Assembly: GCF_000328475.2 (NCBI RefSeq)
Contig: NC_026496.1
Location: 186,001 to 250,000 of the forward strand
DNA: 64,000 bases
Direction of reading: 5' to 3'
DNA from: Mycosarcoma maydis
Lineage: Eukaryota > Basidiomycota > Ustilaginomycetes > Ustilaginales
Both the position numbers and the translations under genes were made by a program. The notes under the pieces are model-generated. The model was not told where the DNA came from, made no database searches, and was given only the letters and a program-made list of their open reading frames with translations. Below are positions 21,057-32,125 of this stretch, in pieces; the stretch's first letter is position 1, and each line of letters opens with the position of its first letter.

Positions 21057-23936
21057 ATGTCGACCGTACCCACCGCCGTCAGCCAAATCTCGGAAAATCC
21101 TTCGGCGAATGCCGTGACTTCGGCCGTTGGCTCCAAGCAGAAGGCTGCGGATGTGGACCGCAAGATGCGCTTCTTTGGCGTCATCCAGGCTTTCCGCGAG
21201 GGTCGCTACCCTGACAACCAGCAGATCGACGACACGCTCAAGTACACGCTCGCCAACAGCCCCGTCGACACGAGCAAGCTCTCGCCCGACGGCAAGAAGC
21301 TCATCCAGGACGTTCGCGAGCTTATCGAGACCGCTCGCCAGGTCGTCGTCAACAAGAACGGCGAGGAAGAGTTTCAGAACTTCCTCTATGCCACGCGCAA
21401 GGCTGACATTGCCGGCAACGTCAACGTCAACGCTCCCATCTCGGGCGCCGATGCCAAGAAGGACGGCGAGACCGCCGGAGAAGCGTTCCGCACGCTTCTC
21501 ACCCTCTTCCTCCGCAACGGCGAGCTGCGCAAGATCATCCAGGATCTCGGCTACATTGGGCGTGACATGTTCGCCGATGGCGCCGCCAAGGCCGCCGAGG
21601 TTTCGCGTCCAGGTGAGGACAGGCTTGCTGGCGTCGACCATCCCGCTCCTGACAACGAATTCCACGACGACATTCCCAATGCGCTCCGCAAAAAGGAACA
21701 GGTCAAGGCTGACGCTCAGGATACCGTCGCGCACGCCAAGGCCGAGGGAGCCGCACACGCTCAGGACGTGACGGACGCTGTGGACCCCAACGCCAGCCGC
21801 GAACAAAACCAGGCAGCTGTCGCTGACGTTGCCAACGCCAAGGCCCAGGCGTTTTCGGACAGGATCCCGCAGAAGCACAAGGACCTCGCCAAGCAGCACT
21901 CGGACAAGGCTCAAGAGTACCTCAAGGACAAGTTCCCCAAGGAGCGCCGCGACCAGTTCTACTACCGTCTCAAAAAGATTGTTGTCGAATGCCAGCGTCA
22001 CAAAGACTACCAAGATGCGATGGACTACTTCCTCAACTTCTTTGAGCAGTACAAGGGCCATGCTGCTAGCGTCGTCAACCAGTCGACGCAGAGCGCCCAG
22101 AGCGTCCGCTCTGAAGGCAACGTTGCTACCGCCGAGACCACGTTCCGTCGTCTTCTCGAGCGTTTTGCCAACGGTGCGCCCACCCAGCCCATCATTGACG
22201 CCATCGACCAGATCTACACCGACGTCGCTAACGACCCGGAGCTCAAGCAGTGGTTCAGTCGTCTGGACACGTACGTGCGCAAGTGTCTGCAGGAGCCGGG
22301 CTTCATCATGAAGGACGAGGCCAACACGCAGGCCCGACAGCTCACCGAGTCGGGCAAAAAGTTCTTTGTCGCCGCCGATGGCCGCAGCCAGGGCAAATAC
22401 GTGCCCCACAAGGACAATCTGTTCCGCGAGATTACGCACTTTGCCAAAGCCATGGGCAACGATCCTCTCAACAAGAAGCTCGGCGACAACATTCAGCAGA
22501 TCACCAAGGATCTTTTCCTCAACGCCGACGGCGGTCTCACCTTCAAGCCGCACCTCTGGAGCGACATTCGCGACCCGATCCTCCCCGAACTGCTCAGCCA
22601 TGTTGGACTGGTTCCTCTGCCTCGTATCGAGTACACGGATCCACAGGTGGACTTGGTCATTGAGAACCTCGCGATTGATCTGCTCAACATCCTGCCTTCG
22701 CAGGTCGAGATGGACATGCGTAACTACTTTAAACTTTCGCAGTTTGACAAGCTCGGCGACAAGCACCAGCACTCGTTCAAACTGACACTTCACCAGATTC
22801 AGACCGACATGCGCGACGTCCACTTTTTCTTCAAGAAGAAGCAGGGCTTCCCCAAGCTCAACGAGAAGGGCACCGCCGATGTGTTCCTAGGCGGCAAGGG
22901 TCTGACCGTCACGGTTCACCTCGAAGCCGAAAATGCGCCTCGTACGAAAAAGAGCCGCCACATCTTTACCGTCAAGCAGGTGGTCGCCAAGGTGGACAAG
23001 CTCAAGTTTGCCATTCGCGACAGCAAGCACGACACGCTCATCAAGGTGCTGCGCCCACTTGCCACTGGCATCATCAAGAAGGCCGTCTCCAAGGCTGCCG
23101 AGCAGGGAATCCGCAACGCGCTCCAGGACGTCGACCGACAGCTCGTCGAGCTGCGCGACCGCATCGAACGCAACAAGCAGACTCAAGGCAAGGGAGTTGG
23201 CGACGCCTTGAAAGAGACGTTCCAGAAGGACAAGTCCGACGAGCCCAAGAAGAACGACGGCTCGTTTAAGCTCGCCACTTCAAAGCGCAACTCGATCCTG
23301 CCTAACCTTGGCCACCCGGACGGTTGGATCCAGAAGATTGACGAGAAGGACGCCGCCGCCAAGGCAACCCCCCGCCACGTGAACAAGGACTGGTATTCAC
23401 CCGCCTTTAGCATTGTCGCTTCTGGCCAGAAGGATCCTCGCAACACTGTGTCGGCCAAGACTCAGAACCTCGGCCCTTCGCCCGCCAACGCTGGTGCTGC
23501 TGCTGCTGGTTCTGCTGGTTCTGCTGGTGCTGCTGGTGCTGCTGGTGCTGCTGGTGCTGCTGGTGCTGCTGGTGCTGCTGGTGCTGCTGGTTCTGCTGGT
23601 CTTGCTGGCGCTGTTGCAGGTGCTGGTTCAGGTGCTGCCGGACCAACGACGAGCGTCTCTAATGCTGCCGCTCAGGGTGCCGGTCAGCCCGGTGGCACGG
23701 CCAGCGCCTACTCGACTCAGAACGGCACGCATGCGCCTGGTGCTTTGATCGCCGGCACCGGTGCCACGGCGCTGCCCGCTAGCACCGGCGCTGCTGCTGC
23801 TGCTGCTGCTGCTGCCACACACGACGAGTCGTTGCAGACCAAGGCGGCACCCGCAATCAACGGCGCGGCACACAGTGCCACCGAGGCGGTACAACCGGTG
23901 AACCCTGCATACGAGGCGGGCACCATCACCAAGTGA
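21057..23936 (+). CDS. HAM1-like conserved fungal protein
   Basis: This gene encodes 959 residues. The ATG at 21057 (MSTVPTAVSQISENP) follows a pyrimidine-rich leader. The frame opens 16 codons earlier at a less plausible ATG. The body, about residues 30-770, looks like the large fungal HAM1-type family (N- and C-terminal HAM1 domains), with helical, charged segments and a conserved region near LPRIEYTDPQVDLVIENLAIDL. The later part has the ring of a lipid-transfer-like beta fold (VFLGGKGLTVTVHLEAE). HAM1 proteins are linked to hyphal fusion and growth in other fungi, but their biochemical role is not settled. The tail (about 810-959) is low complexity: a Gly-Ala-Ala repeat, then Ala runs. 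Family assignment is from memory of conserved motifs. Confidence 0.7.
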   Translation: MSTVPTAVSQISENPSANAVTSAVGSKQKAADVDRKMRFFGVIQAFREGRYPDNQQIDDTLKYTLANSPVDTSKLSPDGKKLIQDVRELIETARQVVVNKNGEEEFQNFLYATRKADIAGNVNVNAPISGADAKKDGETAGEAFRTLLTLFLRNGELRKIIQDLGYIGRDMFADGAAKAAEVSRPGEDRLAGVDHPAPDNEFHDDIPNALRKKEQVKADAQDTVAHAKAEGAAHAQDVTDAVDPNASREQNQAAVADVANAKAQAFSDRIPQKHKDLAKQHSDKAQEYLKDKFPKERRDQFYYRLKKIVVECQRHKDYQDAMDYFLNFFEQYKGHAASVVNQSTQSAQSVRSEGNVATAETTFRRLLERFANGAPTQPIIDAIDQIYTDVANDPELKQWFSRLDTYVRKCLQEPGFIMKDEANTQARQLTESGKKFFVAADGRSQGKYVPHKDNLFREITHFAKAMGNDPLNKKLGDNIQQITKDLFLNADGGLTFKPHLWSDIRDPILPELLSHVGLVPLPRIEYTDPQVDLVIENLAIDLLNILPSQVEMDMRNYFKLSQFDKLGDKHQHSFKLTLHQIQTDMRDVHFFFKKKQGFPKLNEKGTADVFLGGKGLTVTVHLEAENAPRTKKSRHIFTVKQVVAKVDKLKFAIRDSKHDTLIKVLRPLATGIIKKAVSKAAEQGIRNALQDVDRQLVELRDRIERNKQTQGKGVGDALKETFQKDKSDEPKKNDGSFKLATSKRNSILPNLGHPDGWIQKIDEKDAAAKATPRHVNKDWYSPAFSIVASGQKDPRNTVSAKTQNLGPSPANAGAAAAGSAGSAGAAGAAGAAGAAGAAGAAGAAGSAGLAGAVAGAGSGAAGPTTSVSNAAAQGAGQPGGTASAYSTQNGTHAPGALIAGTGATALPASTGAAAAAAAAATHDESLQTKAAPAINGAAHSATEAVQPVNPAYEAGTITK
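23490..23635 (+). repeat. In-frame GGTGCTGCT/GGTTCTGCT repeat
   Basis: Nine-base units encode Gly-Ala-Ala or Gly-Ser-Ala repeatedly near the C-terminus of the HAM1-like protein. Nearly every codon ends in T, whereas the rest of the gene prefers C-ending GGC and GCC. This points to recent slippage growth from a few units. Confidence 0.9.
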
Positions 23937-25662
23937 TTTGGTACAAGGCCAACACACATGCCAAACGCCTCTGACGAAAACCTGATACCGACGTGATGCG
24001 CAAGTATTTATACCCGTGGTTCCTGTCTCCTCCGTTTTTCCTCAACATACGCGTGCAGCTGTGTGCTCATGATACGTTTGCTGTACGACCGCCGCTGTTG
24101 GTTGCTCCTCGTCGCTTGTGGTAGAGCGATCGGTGTGACGAGCAGCATCGAGACGGTTGTGCAAACGTCACTAGTGCATGCACCTGCTAATCGAAGTCAT
24201 ATTCTGACTCACCCCAAATCCCCATCAAGGACAAGGACGGATCGTTGGAATGGGCTCCAAGCACCCAAGAGCAGCAGCATACTTTGCACCTCTAGTCGCG
24301 AGCCCAAAGACTGTCCCGCTTTCGCGCATGCTTGTGCCCTTTTCGACACTCGTCCTTGTCCAATATGCCGCCCCACTTTGTCCAATACCATTCGTTTCTT
24401 CCGAATGTTGTTTGTTCTGAACTTGCATATGCTCATAAGTTGGCGACTGTTCTTGAGTTGAGACGAGATGATCACGGATGGTGGCAGCTGTCGTTGCACG
24501 GCATCCGTTCGTGATGCTTCAACCAGGCTTGAACTCGCTATCAAGTTATGATTGGCGAAACTCTTATTTATCAGAGCGGAAACTCGTGACTGAAAATTCA
24601 GACATGAAAAAGCATGGCAGAATTCGAATCACGAATCGTCAACGTGTATGCTGTCAACAGAGCCGATAGGCACAACCTCTGTAGCCGACTTTGTGCCAGC
24701 AACTCGATCGAAAATGGGCAAAGGTGATAGCAATCGTGAATAGGAAGCTTGTACGATTTCAACTTGACTTGTTCGCTGTGCTGAGCCATCACGGATGCCA
24801 ACGTGCCGAAGAGGCGCCGTTCAGCTTGGCCGCTCGTGCATGCGTCTGAGTTATAAGCTGTAAGCTGTGTGCTGGTAAGTTGTGTGCTGATGCTCAGCTG
24901 TGATTTCAGAGAAGCCGAGCCAAACCATGAAGAAAGTCACAATCACGAATCACCAATTCGTCAGTCGTCAGTCGGCGGCTGAAACACTCGCAGTCGTGAA
25001 TCGTAAATTACACATACACAGCACAGCCCAACACGCAAGTCTTGAGTCGTGAGTTGTGAGTCCGTGAGTAACAAGAAATTCGTGAATCACGCACCACTCG
25101 TTGCACTCACGACTGTCGGTTTGCAACTGGGGTTTTTTTTCCGACTACAAACGCACACACACGCTCGACTTATCACCGACGAGGAGCGTTCAGAGGACCC
25201 TGACGCTTCATGCCGCTTCATCTCGGCTCTCCTCACACCTTTTGTTCTTGTGTCCGTGTCCTTTTGCATGTTGGTTCGCTTTACATCACTTTGCGCCCCT
25301 GCATCGTGATCGGGTTCCTCTTTGCACCATCCACTTGCTTTCTCACTCGCTCGCTACCGAATCGTGAATCGGAAACGGCACGGCGTGATCGAGACGCTAA
25401 CTCCGACACAAGTGCTACTCGACAAAATCCCTGCCCACGCCAGTTTCCAAAGATTGCCTCGCTCGCAATCTCCTCTAGTGACACGGACACGTCTTGCGTC
25501 GTCACGCCCTGGTCTTTTTCAGCATCATTGACTTTGTTCAGCATAGTAGACTCGATTCGATCTCGACCTCGAACGAGCTCCTCCATCAGCACTTGACATG
25601 CTCTCACGGCTCTGACCACGTTCCACTCCGCTCTACTCCGCAAGAAGCTACCCCTTGACAGC
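23937..25662. other. Intergenic region, 1.7 kb
   Basis: No gene is supported. It contains scattered TCACGA words (24631-24645, 24941-25095) and a pyrimidine-rich stretch before the next start. Confidence 0.55.
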
Positions 25663-28600
25663 ATGCTCGACGCTCCACCAACCCTCTCCCGCCAGGGTTC
25701 GGTGGCTCGCACCAACGCTGTCGCTATGCTCAAACGTGCAGCATCCCACAGAGAGATGAAGTCCAGAGCAGATACGCCCGTCCTTCCCGGTGCTTTCCCA
25801 TCAGCATCAGAATCATCCAATCTCTCCTCTTCGCCAAACGCACTTGCAGATGCATCACAACTGACCGCCGAGCTCGAAACGAGTCAACTTTTGTCACCGC
25901 ACTCTACTCTCGATCCGTCTCACAATCCAAATCTTGCTCAGCACGCCGCAATCACAGCTTCCAACCCGGCTTCGCCTTCGCTTAACCGCTCCGCAGATCC
26001 GGCTATGTCACAATCCAGCTCCCAACAAAACCTCGTTCCCGCTCATTCTGACAACGTGGGTGCTTCCACATCCAAGCTGCCTGTTCCTGGTGCCATACTG
26101 TCTTCTTCCTCTCCAAATGGCTCGCACGATTGCCCCGTATCCACCGTATCCCAGGAAAGATCAAATCAGAGACCTTTCAACCGCTCTCCATTGCCTTCCC
26201 TCGAGCAGCTTCGTGCTCGCATCTTACTCGAACGCGAATCTGCCGGCTTGCAAAGAAGCGCCAGCACCAGCGCTGCCAGTCAAGCTGCACGCGCCTATGC
26301 CCTCGAAAAGCTCCTCGGCAACAGCGGCACCGATGTCTTTTTCGACCATACGCCCGATGGCACTCCAATCGGCCGTGGTGCTGCCACCCCCTCACCCCCT
26401 CGCGTGTCTGGCAGGGACCATGACGTCCCAGACATGGCATCCGACGACGAATCCGCTCACAAAACCAGGCTCAAGCGCCAGTCGATCAAGAACCGTCCTT
26501 TGCTCAGAAGAAGCCGCACCATCAATGGTCTCACCGCAATGGCTGAAGCGCAAAACAAGGCCGAGTTTGTCCAAGGCGTCTTCCTCGCCGTCCCTGGCCC
26601 TGCATCCAATCGGATCTCGCGCATCCACCAACGTCGCGTTGAGCGACAGAGCATGCTCAAATCCGCCTCGATCACCCCTGCCCAAGCACCCCAAGCACCC
26701 CAAGCACCCGTTGCCCAACATGACACTTTGACCCCCGCTTTGTCCCTGGATGCCCACTCAGAAGCGACTCCAACCCTCTCGCGACAACAATCGCAACGTC
26801 AGGTAGCCAGGACAGAGATGCTGCGCAAGCTCAGCACCAGAGGCAGATCCAACGCCACGCCAACACCGCAGCCGTCCACGCACCAGCCTCAACCAACAGA
26901 CGACACCACCTCCTCGCAAGAACACACCGTCCGACATGCGAGGCTACCGCAAGTCATCACCAACTCTCCTGCTGTTGATGAGTCCATCAGCCCCGTGGAG
27001 GTCGTCATCCGTCCGCCATCCTCTCCCGTACCTCCGCATCTCTCGTTTCAAAGTGCCCAAGTGTCACGTTCGCCAGCACCATCCTTTCGCGAAGCTCTCA
27101 GCCCGGCTAGCGCCGCCGGCGTAGATGCACATACCTACGCTGCTGCACCATCCGAAGCAGCGTCATCGCCAGGCTTGAATCCTTCTTCGTCCACCGCATC
27201 CCTAACCTCCCATTATGCGCACAGCACCGCTACCAATGCAACCGCTCGCCACATTCATGAACGCAATCGCGAAAGTGTGATGGCTCTTCTCAACAACGAG
27301 GACAGCTTTGCACTCGACATGTCGCCGAGCGCGCCTCCTACCTCGTTCGACGCCGAGGCAGCTCTCTCATCAATACGTGATACATCCATTGGTGACATTG
27401 CTCCTCGTGCTTCTGCGTCTAGGAATGCTGATGCCTCTGGCGACGATGAGCTGCAACTCGACCTTGCCAGCGGTACACAGACAAGACATACTGGCCTCGT
27501 TGGCCTAGGCCTCGATTCGTTGCCCTCCCAAGGAGCTTCTGCTACAGTTGTGGCCGGTGCCCCAAGCATACCTGAGGAGCAGAAACTCGGATCATCGCCC
27601 GCCCGGCAACAAGATCCCAGTACCTCAAAGCGTGTCTCCAAGCTTCAGCAAAAGCTTGATCGGCTTCGTGTCCAGCAGCCAACAACACAAGAGCTCTTGT
27701 CCAGCCCTGGCTCCTACACAGACGAAGAGTCGTTGGAGGATGAAGCTTTTTACAAGCTCTACTCGCCTGCCACCGGTGGCTCCGATGAGGATGACGACGA
27801 CGATAGCGATCAAAACGAAACATCCGACCCCGCTGGTGCACCAGAAAAAGCGTCGACGACATCAGCTGAAGGATCACGTAAAAAGGCGCCTTCTGCACCA
27901 TCCGAAGTTGAGCGTCAGGCCAACATGTCCGCCGTGCGAGGTCTTGGCCTTGTCACAGTTGGTGGCATTTCCAAGCATACCCAGCCATCACCCAAATCTC
28001 CGACGACACCTCCTGAACAGCGTCTCTTCCATCGTGGCATGGCCTCTGTGCCGTGTGACCCTTCACCTAGCACTGAGACCGAATTTGGCGAGGCACGCAG
28101 AACGCCTTGGATGCATGCGAGTCCCGGTGGATTCAACCTGCCGCTCCGCTTGTCCAATTCACTCGTGTCGTCCGACTCGCCAGCACCCGATCCTGGCGCT
28201 GCCACCATGCACGGCGCGAACGCCTCTCGCAACGTACGAGGTGACTGGCCCATGTCAATCGCGAGCAGTGGAACCAATCCACCGAGCAGGGAAAGTCTCG
28301 AGGGTCAAAGCGAAGTCGAGGCACGACTCAGGTCATTCGAAGAGGCCAGAGCCGTCAATGGCGTTCCTGCCATTGGCTCGCCGCTAATCGAGGTGCCAGA
28401 GGATGAGTCAATCAGGGATGCAGAGCATAGCGCTCCTCAGCCAACCGACACGATGGCCGAGCCCGCCACGGCAGACTCGGAGTTCGAGCTCCTGGCCGTA
28501 CCCACCTCACGTCAGAAACCTTCGCAGAGGGTGCAGGCCATGCTCGGATCCAGTTTTGTTGCCGAATACGGCGCCGACATGGACCTCGATACTCGTTCCC

Positions 28601-31600
28601 GCTCATCGGTCGGTGGAGACGAGCACAATCATCTCACCGTTGCCGATCCCCATACCAATGGGTCGTCGCTCTCCAATAACAACAGCAGCCTATCGATCAA
28701 CGAAGCGAGCGATGTCGATGGAGAGGTGGACGATGCCTACCTTCGCAAAGTCGATCGAATGGCAGACAAGCTCGGCAAGATTGCTCGCATGAACAAGGCT
28801 CTGCACATCGAGAGTGTGTCTGGTACCCCAACCACATCGACGCGCGCGGCTGTCGCGCTCACCGCTCCGAAGCTCGAGCGCAGCAACACGGCAACAGGAA
28901 GCAGATTCACCGAGCATGTCTCCAACCCCCCTAAACCCCCTCACCCTCCGCAAAGTAGTCATTCGCAGTGTCCATCAGCGGACCTTTCTGCGTTGGTCGG
29001 CAACGAGAAGCTGCATCCATTTCCTGGTCTTTCCCAAGCTGGGAGCCCAGTGCAGATGCAAGAGGCGTTCACGCCTATGGCTGTTTCCATGGCACCTCCT
29101 TCCTCGGCACCAGCAGGCGTCTCGGACACACCACTACATACAATAGCTTCGAAGGCCGAAAACGACGCCAATGCTAAACAGATTGGTCTTTTCTCCTCTT
29201 TGCGTCGCAAGGCATCCAGCTTGCGACGAACACCCTCGTCGGCGGCAAAGGAAAGTGCAAGCTTCTGGTCGCGCCGTGGTGCCAAGAAGACGGAATCACC
29301 CAAAGTCCCAACAGAAGCTAGTTTCATTTCGGCCCCTATCTTGACAGAAGCCACCCCCGGACCTGCTCCGACCCCTTCGCAGCCGATCGTCACAGTCGAA
29401 GGACCGCAGGATGAGGCGCTCAGATCGGTAGCTCGGCGTGAGAGGGACAATGACGCCACATTCGAGCATCGGCTTTTTGGCGGCCAATCTACGGACATAT
29501 CAGCAGCGGAAACAAGGGCGGCAGAATTGCAGCGCAACGCTTCCATCTCATCGGTGGTCAGTGCTCGCGTCCGACCAGATTTGCAAGACGGCACAGCTGA
29601 CACAGACGGATCTATGTCTTCGGATCACCACGCAGCTGCCGTCAAATCGCTGGCACCTACGACCGCCGCAATCATCCATCGCTACAGTCGCATGCTCTCT
29701 AGCGCTGGTCCCACTCAGACAGTCCCAGGTACGACGCAAGAAGACATGCTAGATCCGCCACGCAAGTTGCTTGCCACTGACCCTGTCTTCCAAGTCATCA
29801 GCGCTACGACGATCAAGGATCGGTACCTGTTCCTGTTTAACGACATCCTGGTCATTGCCAAACCCGTCTCTGCTCCGGGCGCTGAAGCGGGTCAACCTCT
29901 AGGCAAGATGAAGCAAGCAGCCGTACTACCTTCCCTGTCGTGGAAGTTTAGCGTGAAAAACATCCTCGAGCTGCATCGACTCAAAGTCAGCGTCACTACA
30001 AACACGCGCACCGCGTCTGCCAAAACGCGTGCACAGAATCCGGTGCTTTGGGGGTTTGTCTCGCACTTTAGCAAGGATCCAGATGCAGCGGTGCGCGCGC
30101 TTGTCGCCAAGACGGGTCTGGAGCCGACTCCGGCATCCATCGCACAGCTGCTCTACCAGACACCGGAGCTGGACCGTCACGATCTGACGCAGTACTTGGG
30201 CCATCCGTCGCGACGAGAGATACTGAAGGCGTATGTTTCGCAACATCGACATGTAGGCGTCTCGATTGAATCGGCTTTGCGAACATTGCTGCTCGACTTG
30301 CGCTTCTTCACGGATTTGGATGCATTCGAAGCATTGTTGGTGTACTTTGCCCAGAGCTGGACGCAACACAATGCGACGATGATCAAGCCTACGTTTACGG
30401 TACAGATCGCATCGGATCTGGTGTTTGCGATCATGGCGCTCAACGATGCTTTGCATACTGGCTCGCAAGCCGGGCCTTCGTCGGTGATTTCGCCCAACTT
30501 CCCGAGGCCGGTGACGGTAGTGACGCCTGGCCTGTTCAGCGGACCGTGCCCCGAATTATCCAAGAGTGACTTTGTCACAGTCTTTAGGCAGCACGACCCG
30601 CAGGCGGTGCTGTCCGATCGGACGTTGAGCCGGATCTATCTCTCTATCCGCTCTGAACCGCTTGTGCAGGCGCTGGATCGGTTCGAACCACGATTTACGA
30701 TCCGTGTCAAAGGCGGCAAGCTGCCTACGCGCTTGACATACGCGCAACCGGCAGAACCGATCACGCTGGTCATCCCGGCTCCCGACCCGGATCTGGCGAT
30801 CCGACTGTACGCACAGGATACGTCGTTCGAGCCGCCCGTGTTGACCTTCTCGGCGTCCAACGAGGCGAGTTTCACCATGTGGACAAAATCGCTGGGACCG
30901 AAACAGATCGTGTTTGTACGAGCAGGTCGAAACGCGCGCTTCTACGGAGGCAGCGAAATCGACGTCACCGACTCTGCTGGCGGAACGCTGCAAGAGGATT
31001 CACCGCTGCCGAGGAGTTTCAACGTCAGCGTGGAACGCGCGTTTATGAAGCACAGTTTTACGCTCAGCAGCATTTCGGCGGACAAGGAGGCGAAACGGTT
31101 CATGTTCAGCTTTGAGAGTGCCGAAACGGTGGAGAGGTGGTGCAAGATGATAAGGGAGCAGGCGGAACGATGTTTGAAGGAGAAAGCGGCGAGGTCGGCG
31201 GGGGATGTGGGGGTGGTGAGGGCGATGGAGATGGCGAGCTTGCAGGTGTTGAGGGAGAGTTTGATCGGTGCTAACGAGGCACAGTCGATGGCTGCGCTCA
31301 GTCGGGCTCCGATGGCGGTGGGTGGTGGAGGCGATTCCGGTGCAGCCAGATCGGATAGCGTCCAGGCTAGTGGAGCGGTCCGAGCGGGACACGGTGGACT
31401 GGGAATCTCGTCGAATCCTGCTTCGTCCACGGGGCTGCGTGCACCGGCACTGCTGGATCGAACCACATCCACCTCTCGCACGTACTACTCTTCCTCTGGC
31501 GTAGGAAGGCACGAACGAGAGCTGCTCATCCCAGCGTTGTCCGCCTCGACTGGTCACGAGAGCAGTGCGCCGGTATCGGGCGAGATGAAAGGACACACGA

Positions 31601-31938
31601 AAGCATCAGCGTCGCTATCGCTGTACCCGCCGTCGACGGGCCGAACACGGTTTGGTGGAGCGAATGGCAACGGCGGTGGCGTTGGCGTCAACGTCAGCGT
31701 CGGCCGGAGCAACTCGGCGAGATCCGCATCTAGCCCTTACCCACCGCTGTCGACCGAATCGCTCCATGCTGGCACCACCGGCTCTAGCCACGATGTGGGT
31801 CTTGATTCTACGCGCCCGATACCGCGCGCCGACGTCGCAGCCGAGAAGATCCTACTCGGGACGCAGATCGTCAGCATCACGCGCCTCAACTCGCTCCTAG
31901 TCGGCGTAGTCGCATTTCATCAACAGCAGCTGACGTGA
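25663..31938 (+). CDS. Large PH-Sec7-PH protein (Arf-GEF-like, altered catalytic site)
   Basis: This gene encodes 2091 residues in one exon with an ATG at 25663. The first 1350 residues are Ser/Pro-rich and disordered, with several RQGS/SRQxS-type basic-Ser sites. A PH-like domain follows (about 1355-1445, DRYLFLFNDILVIAK). Then comes a Sec7-like domain (about 1463-1660) with recognisable ELDRHDLTQYLGHP, SIESALRTLLLDLRFF and FAIMALNDALH segments. A second PH-like domain (about 1677-1855) ends in RFMFSFESAETVERWCKMI. Sec7 domains load GTP on Arf GTPases at Golgi or endosomal membranes. In the motif that normally reads FRLPGEAQ, this protein reads LRFFTDLD, so the catalytic Glu position is Asp (1551). 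The domain assignment is by pattern and exchange activity is uncertain. Confidence 0.8.
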   Translation: MLDAPPTLSRQGSVARTNAVAMLKRAASHREMKSRADTPVLPGAFPSASESSNLSSSPNALADASQLTAELETSQLLSPHSTLDPSHNPNLAQHAAITASNPASPSLNRSADPAMSQSSSQQNLVPAHSDNVGASTSKLPVPGAILSSSSPNGSHDCPVSTVSQERSNQRPFNRSPLPSLEQLRARILLERESAGLQRSASTSAASQAARAYALEKLLGNSGTDVFFDHTPDGTPIGRGAATPSPPRVSGRDHDVPDMASDDESAHKTRLKRQSIKNRPLLRRSRTINGLTAMAEAQNKAEFVQGVFLAVPGPASNRISRIHQRRVERQSMLKSASITPAQAPQAPQAPVAQHDTLTPALSLDAHSEATPTLSRQQSQRQVARTEMLRKLSTRGRSNATPTPQPSTHQPQPTDDTTSSQEHTVRHARLPQVITNSPAVDESISPVEVVIRPPSSPVPPHLSFQSAQVSRSPAPSFREALSPASAAGVDAHTYAAAPSEAASSPGLNPSSSTASLTSHYAHSTATNATARHIHERNRESVMALLNNEDSFALDMSPSAPPTSFDAEAALSSIRDTSIGDIAPRASASRNADASGDDELQLDLASGTQTRHTGLVGLGLDSLPSQGASATVVAGAPSIPEEQKLGSSPARQQDPSTSKRVSKLQQKLDRLRVQQPTTQELLSSPGSYTDEESLEDEAFYKLYSPATGGSDEDDDDDSDQNETSDPAGAPEKASTTSAEGSRKKAPSAPSEVERQANMSAVRGLGLVTVGGISKHTQPSPKSPTTPPEQRLFHRGMASVPCDPSPSTETEFGEARRTPWMHASPGGFNLPLRLSNSLVSSDSPAPDPGAATMHGANASRNVRGDWPMSIASSGTNPPSRESLEGQSEVEARLRSFEEARAVNGVPAIGSPLIEVPEDESIRDAEHSAPQPTDTMAEPATADSEFELLAVPTSRQKPSQRVQAMLGSSFVAEYGADMDLDTRSRSSVGGDEHNHLTVADPHTNGSSLSNNNSSLSINEASDVDGEVDDAYLRKVDRMADKLGKIARMNKALHIESVSGTPTTSTRAAVALTAPKLERSNTATGSRFTEHVSNPPKPPHPPQSSHSQCPSADLSALVGNEKLHPFPGLSQAGSPVQMQEAFTPMAVSMAPPSSAPAGVSDTPLHTIASKAENDANAKQIGLFSSLRRKASSLRRTPSSAAKESASFWSRRGAKKTESPKVPTEASFISAPILTEATPGPAPTPSQPIVTVEGPQDEALRSVARRERDNDATFEHRLFGGQSTDISAAETRAAELQRNASISSVVSARVRPDLQDGTADTDGSMSSDHHAAAVKSLAPTTAAIIHRYSRMLSSAGPTQTVPGTTQEDMLDPPRKLLATDPVFQVISATTIKDRYLFLFNDILVIAKPVSAPGAEAGQPLGKMKQAAVLPSLSWKFSVKNILELHRLKVSVTTNTRTASAKTRAQNPVLWGFVSHFSKDPDAAVRALVAKTGLEPTPASIAQLLYQTPELDRHDLTQYLGHPSRREILKAYVSQHRHVGVSIESALRTLLLDLRFFTDLDAFEALLVYFAQSWTQHNATMIKPTFTVQIASDLVFAIMALNDALHTGSQAGPSSVISPNFPRPVTVVTPGLFSGPCPELSKSDFVTVFRQHDPQAVLSDRTLSRIYLSIRSEPLVQALDRFEPRFTIRVKGGKLPTRLTYAQPAEPITLVIPAPDPDLAIRLYAQDTSFEPPVLTFSASNEASFTMWTKSLGPKQIVFVRAGRNARFYGGSEIDVTDSAGGTLQEDSPLPRSFNVSVERAFMKHSFTLSSISADKEAKRFMFSFESAETVERWCKMIREQAERCLKEKAARSAGDVGVVRAMEMASLQVLRESLIGANEAQSMAALSRAPMAVGGGGDSGAARSDSVQASGAVRAGHGGLGISSNPASSTGLRAPALLDRTTSTSRTYYSSSGVGRHERELLIPALSASTGHESSAPVSGEMKGHTKASASLSLYPPSTGRTRFGGANGNGGGVGVNVSVGRSNSARSASSPYPPLSTESLHAGTTGSSHDVGLDSTRPIPRADVAAEKILLGTQIVSITRLNSLLVGVVAFHQQQLT

Positions 31939-32125
31939 GTTGTAGCGAGACTGGACGCACATACGCACATCTGTCGCCTACATCGTATGACTCGAAGCGG
32001 GCCTGTGCACACGCAGCCAGATCCACAATGGTGAATGTGGGGTAACGTAAGTTAAGCTATGTTTCAGCTGAATGAGAACACGTGAACGCCGAGATGGAAA
32101 GCGCGTGCGGGGTGGGGGGGTTGGA

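Noticed and set aside
23413..23748. Hydrophobic Leu/Val repeat protein in another frame
   Set aside because: It is a shadow of the GGTGCTGCT repeat of the HAM1-like gene.
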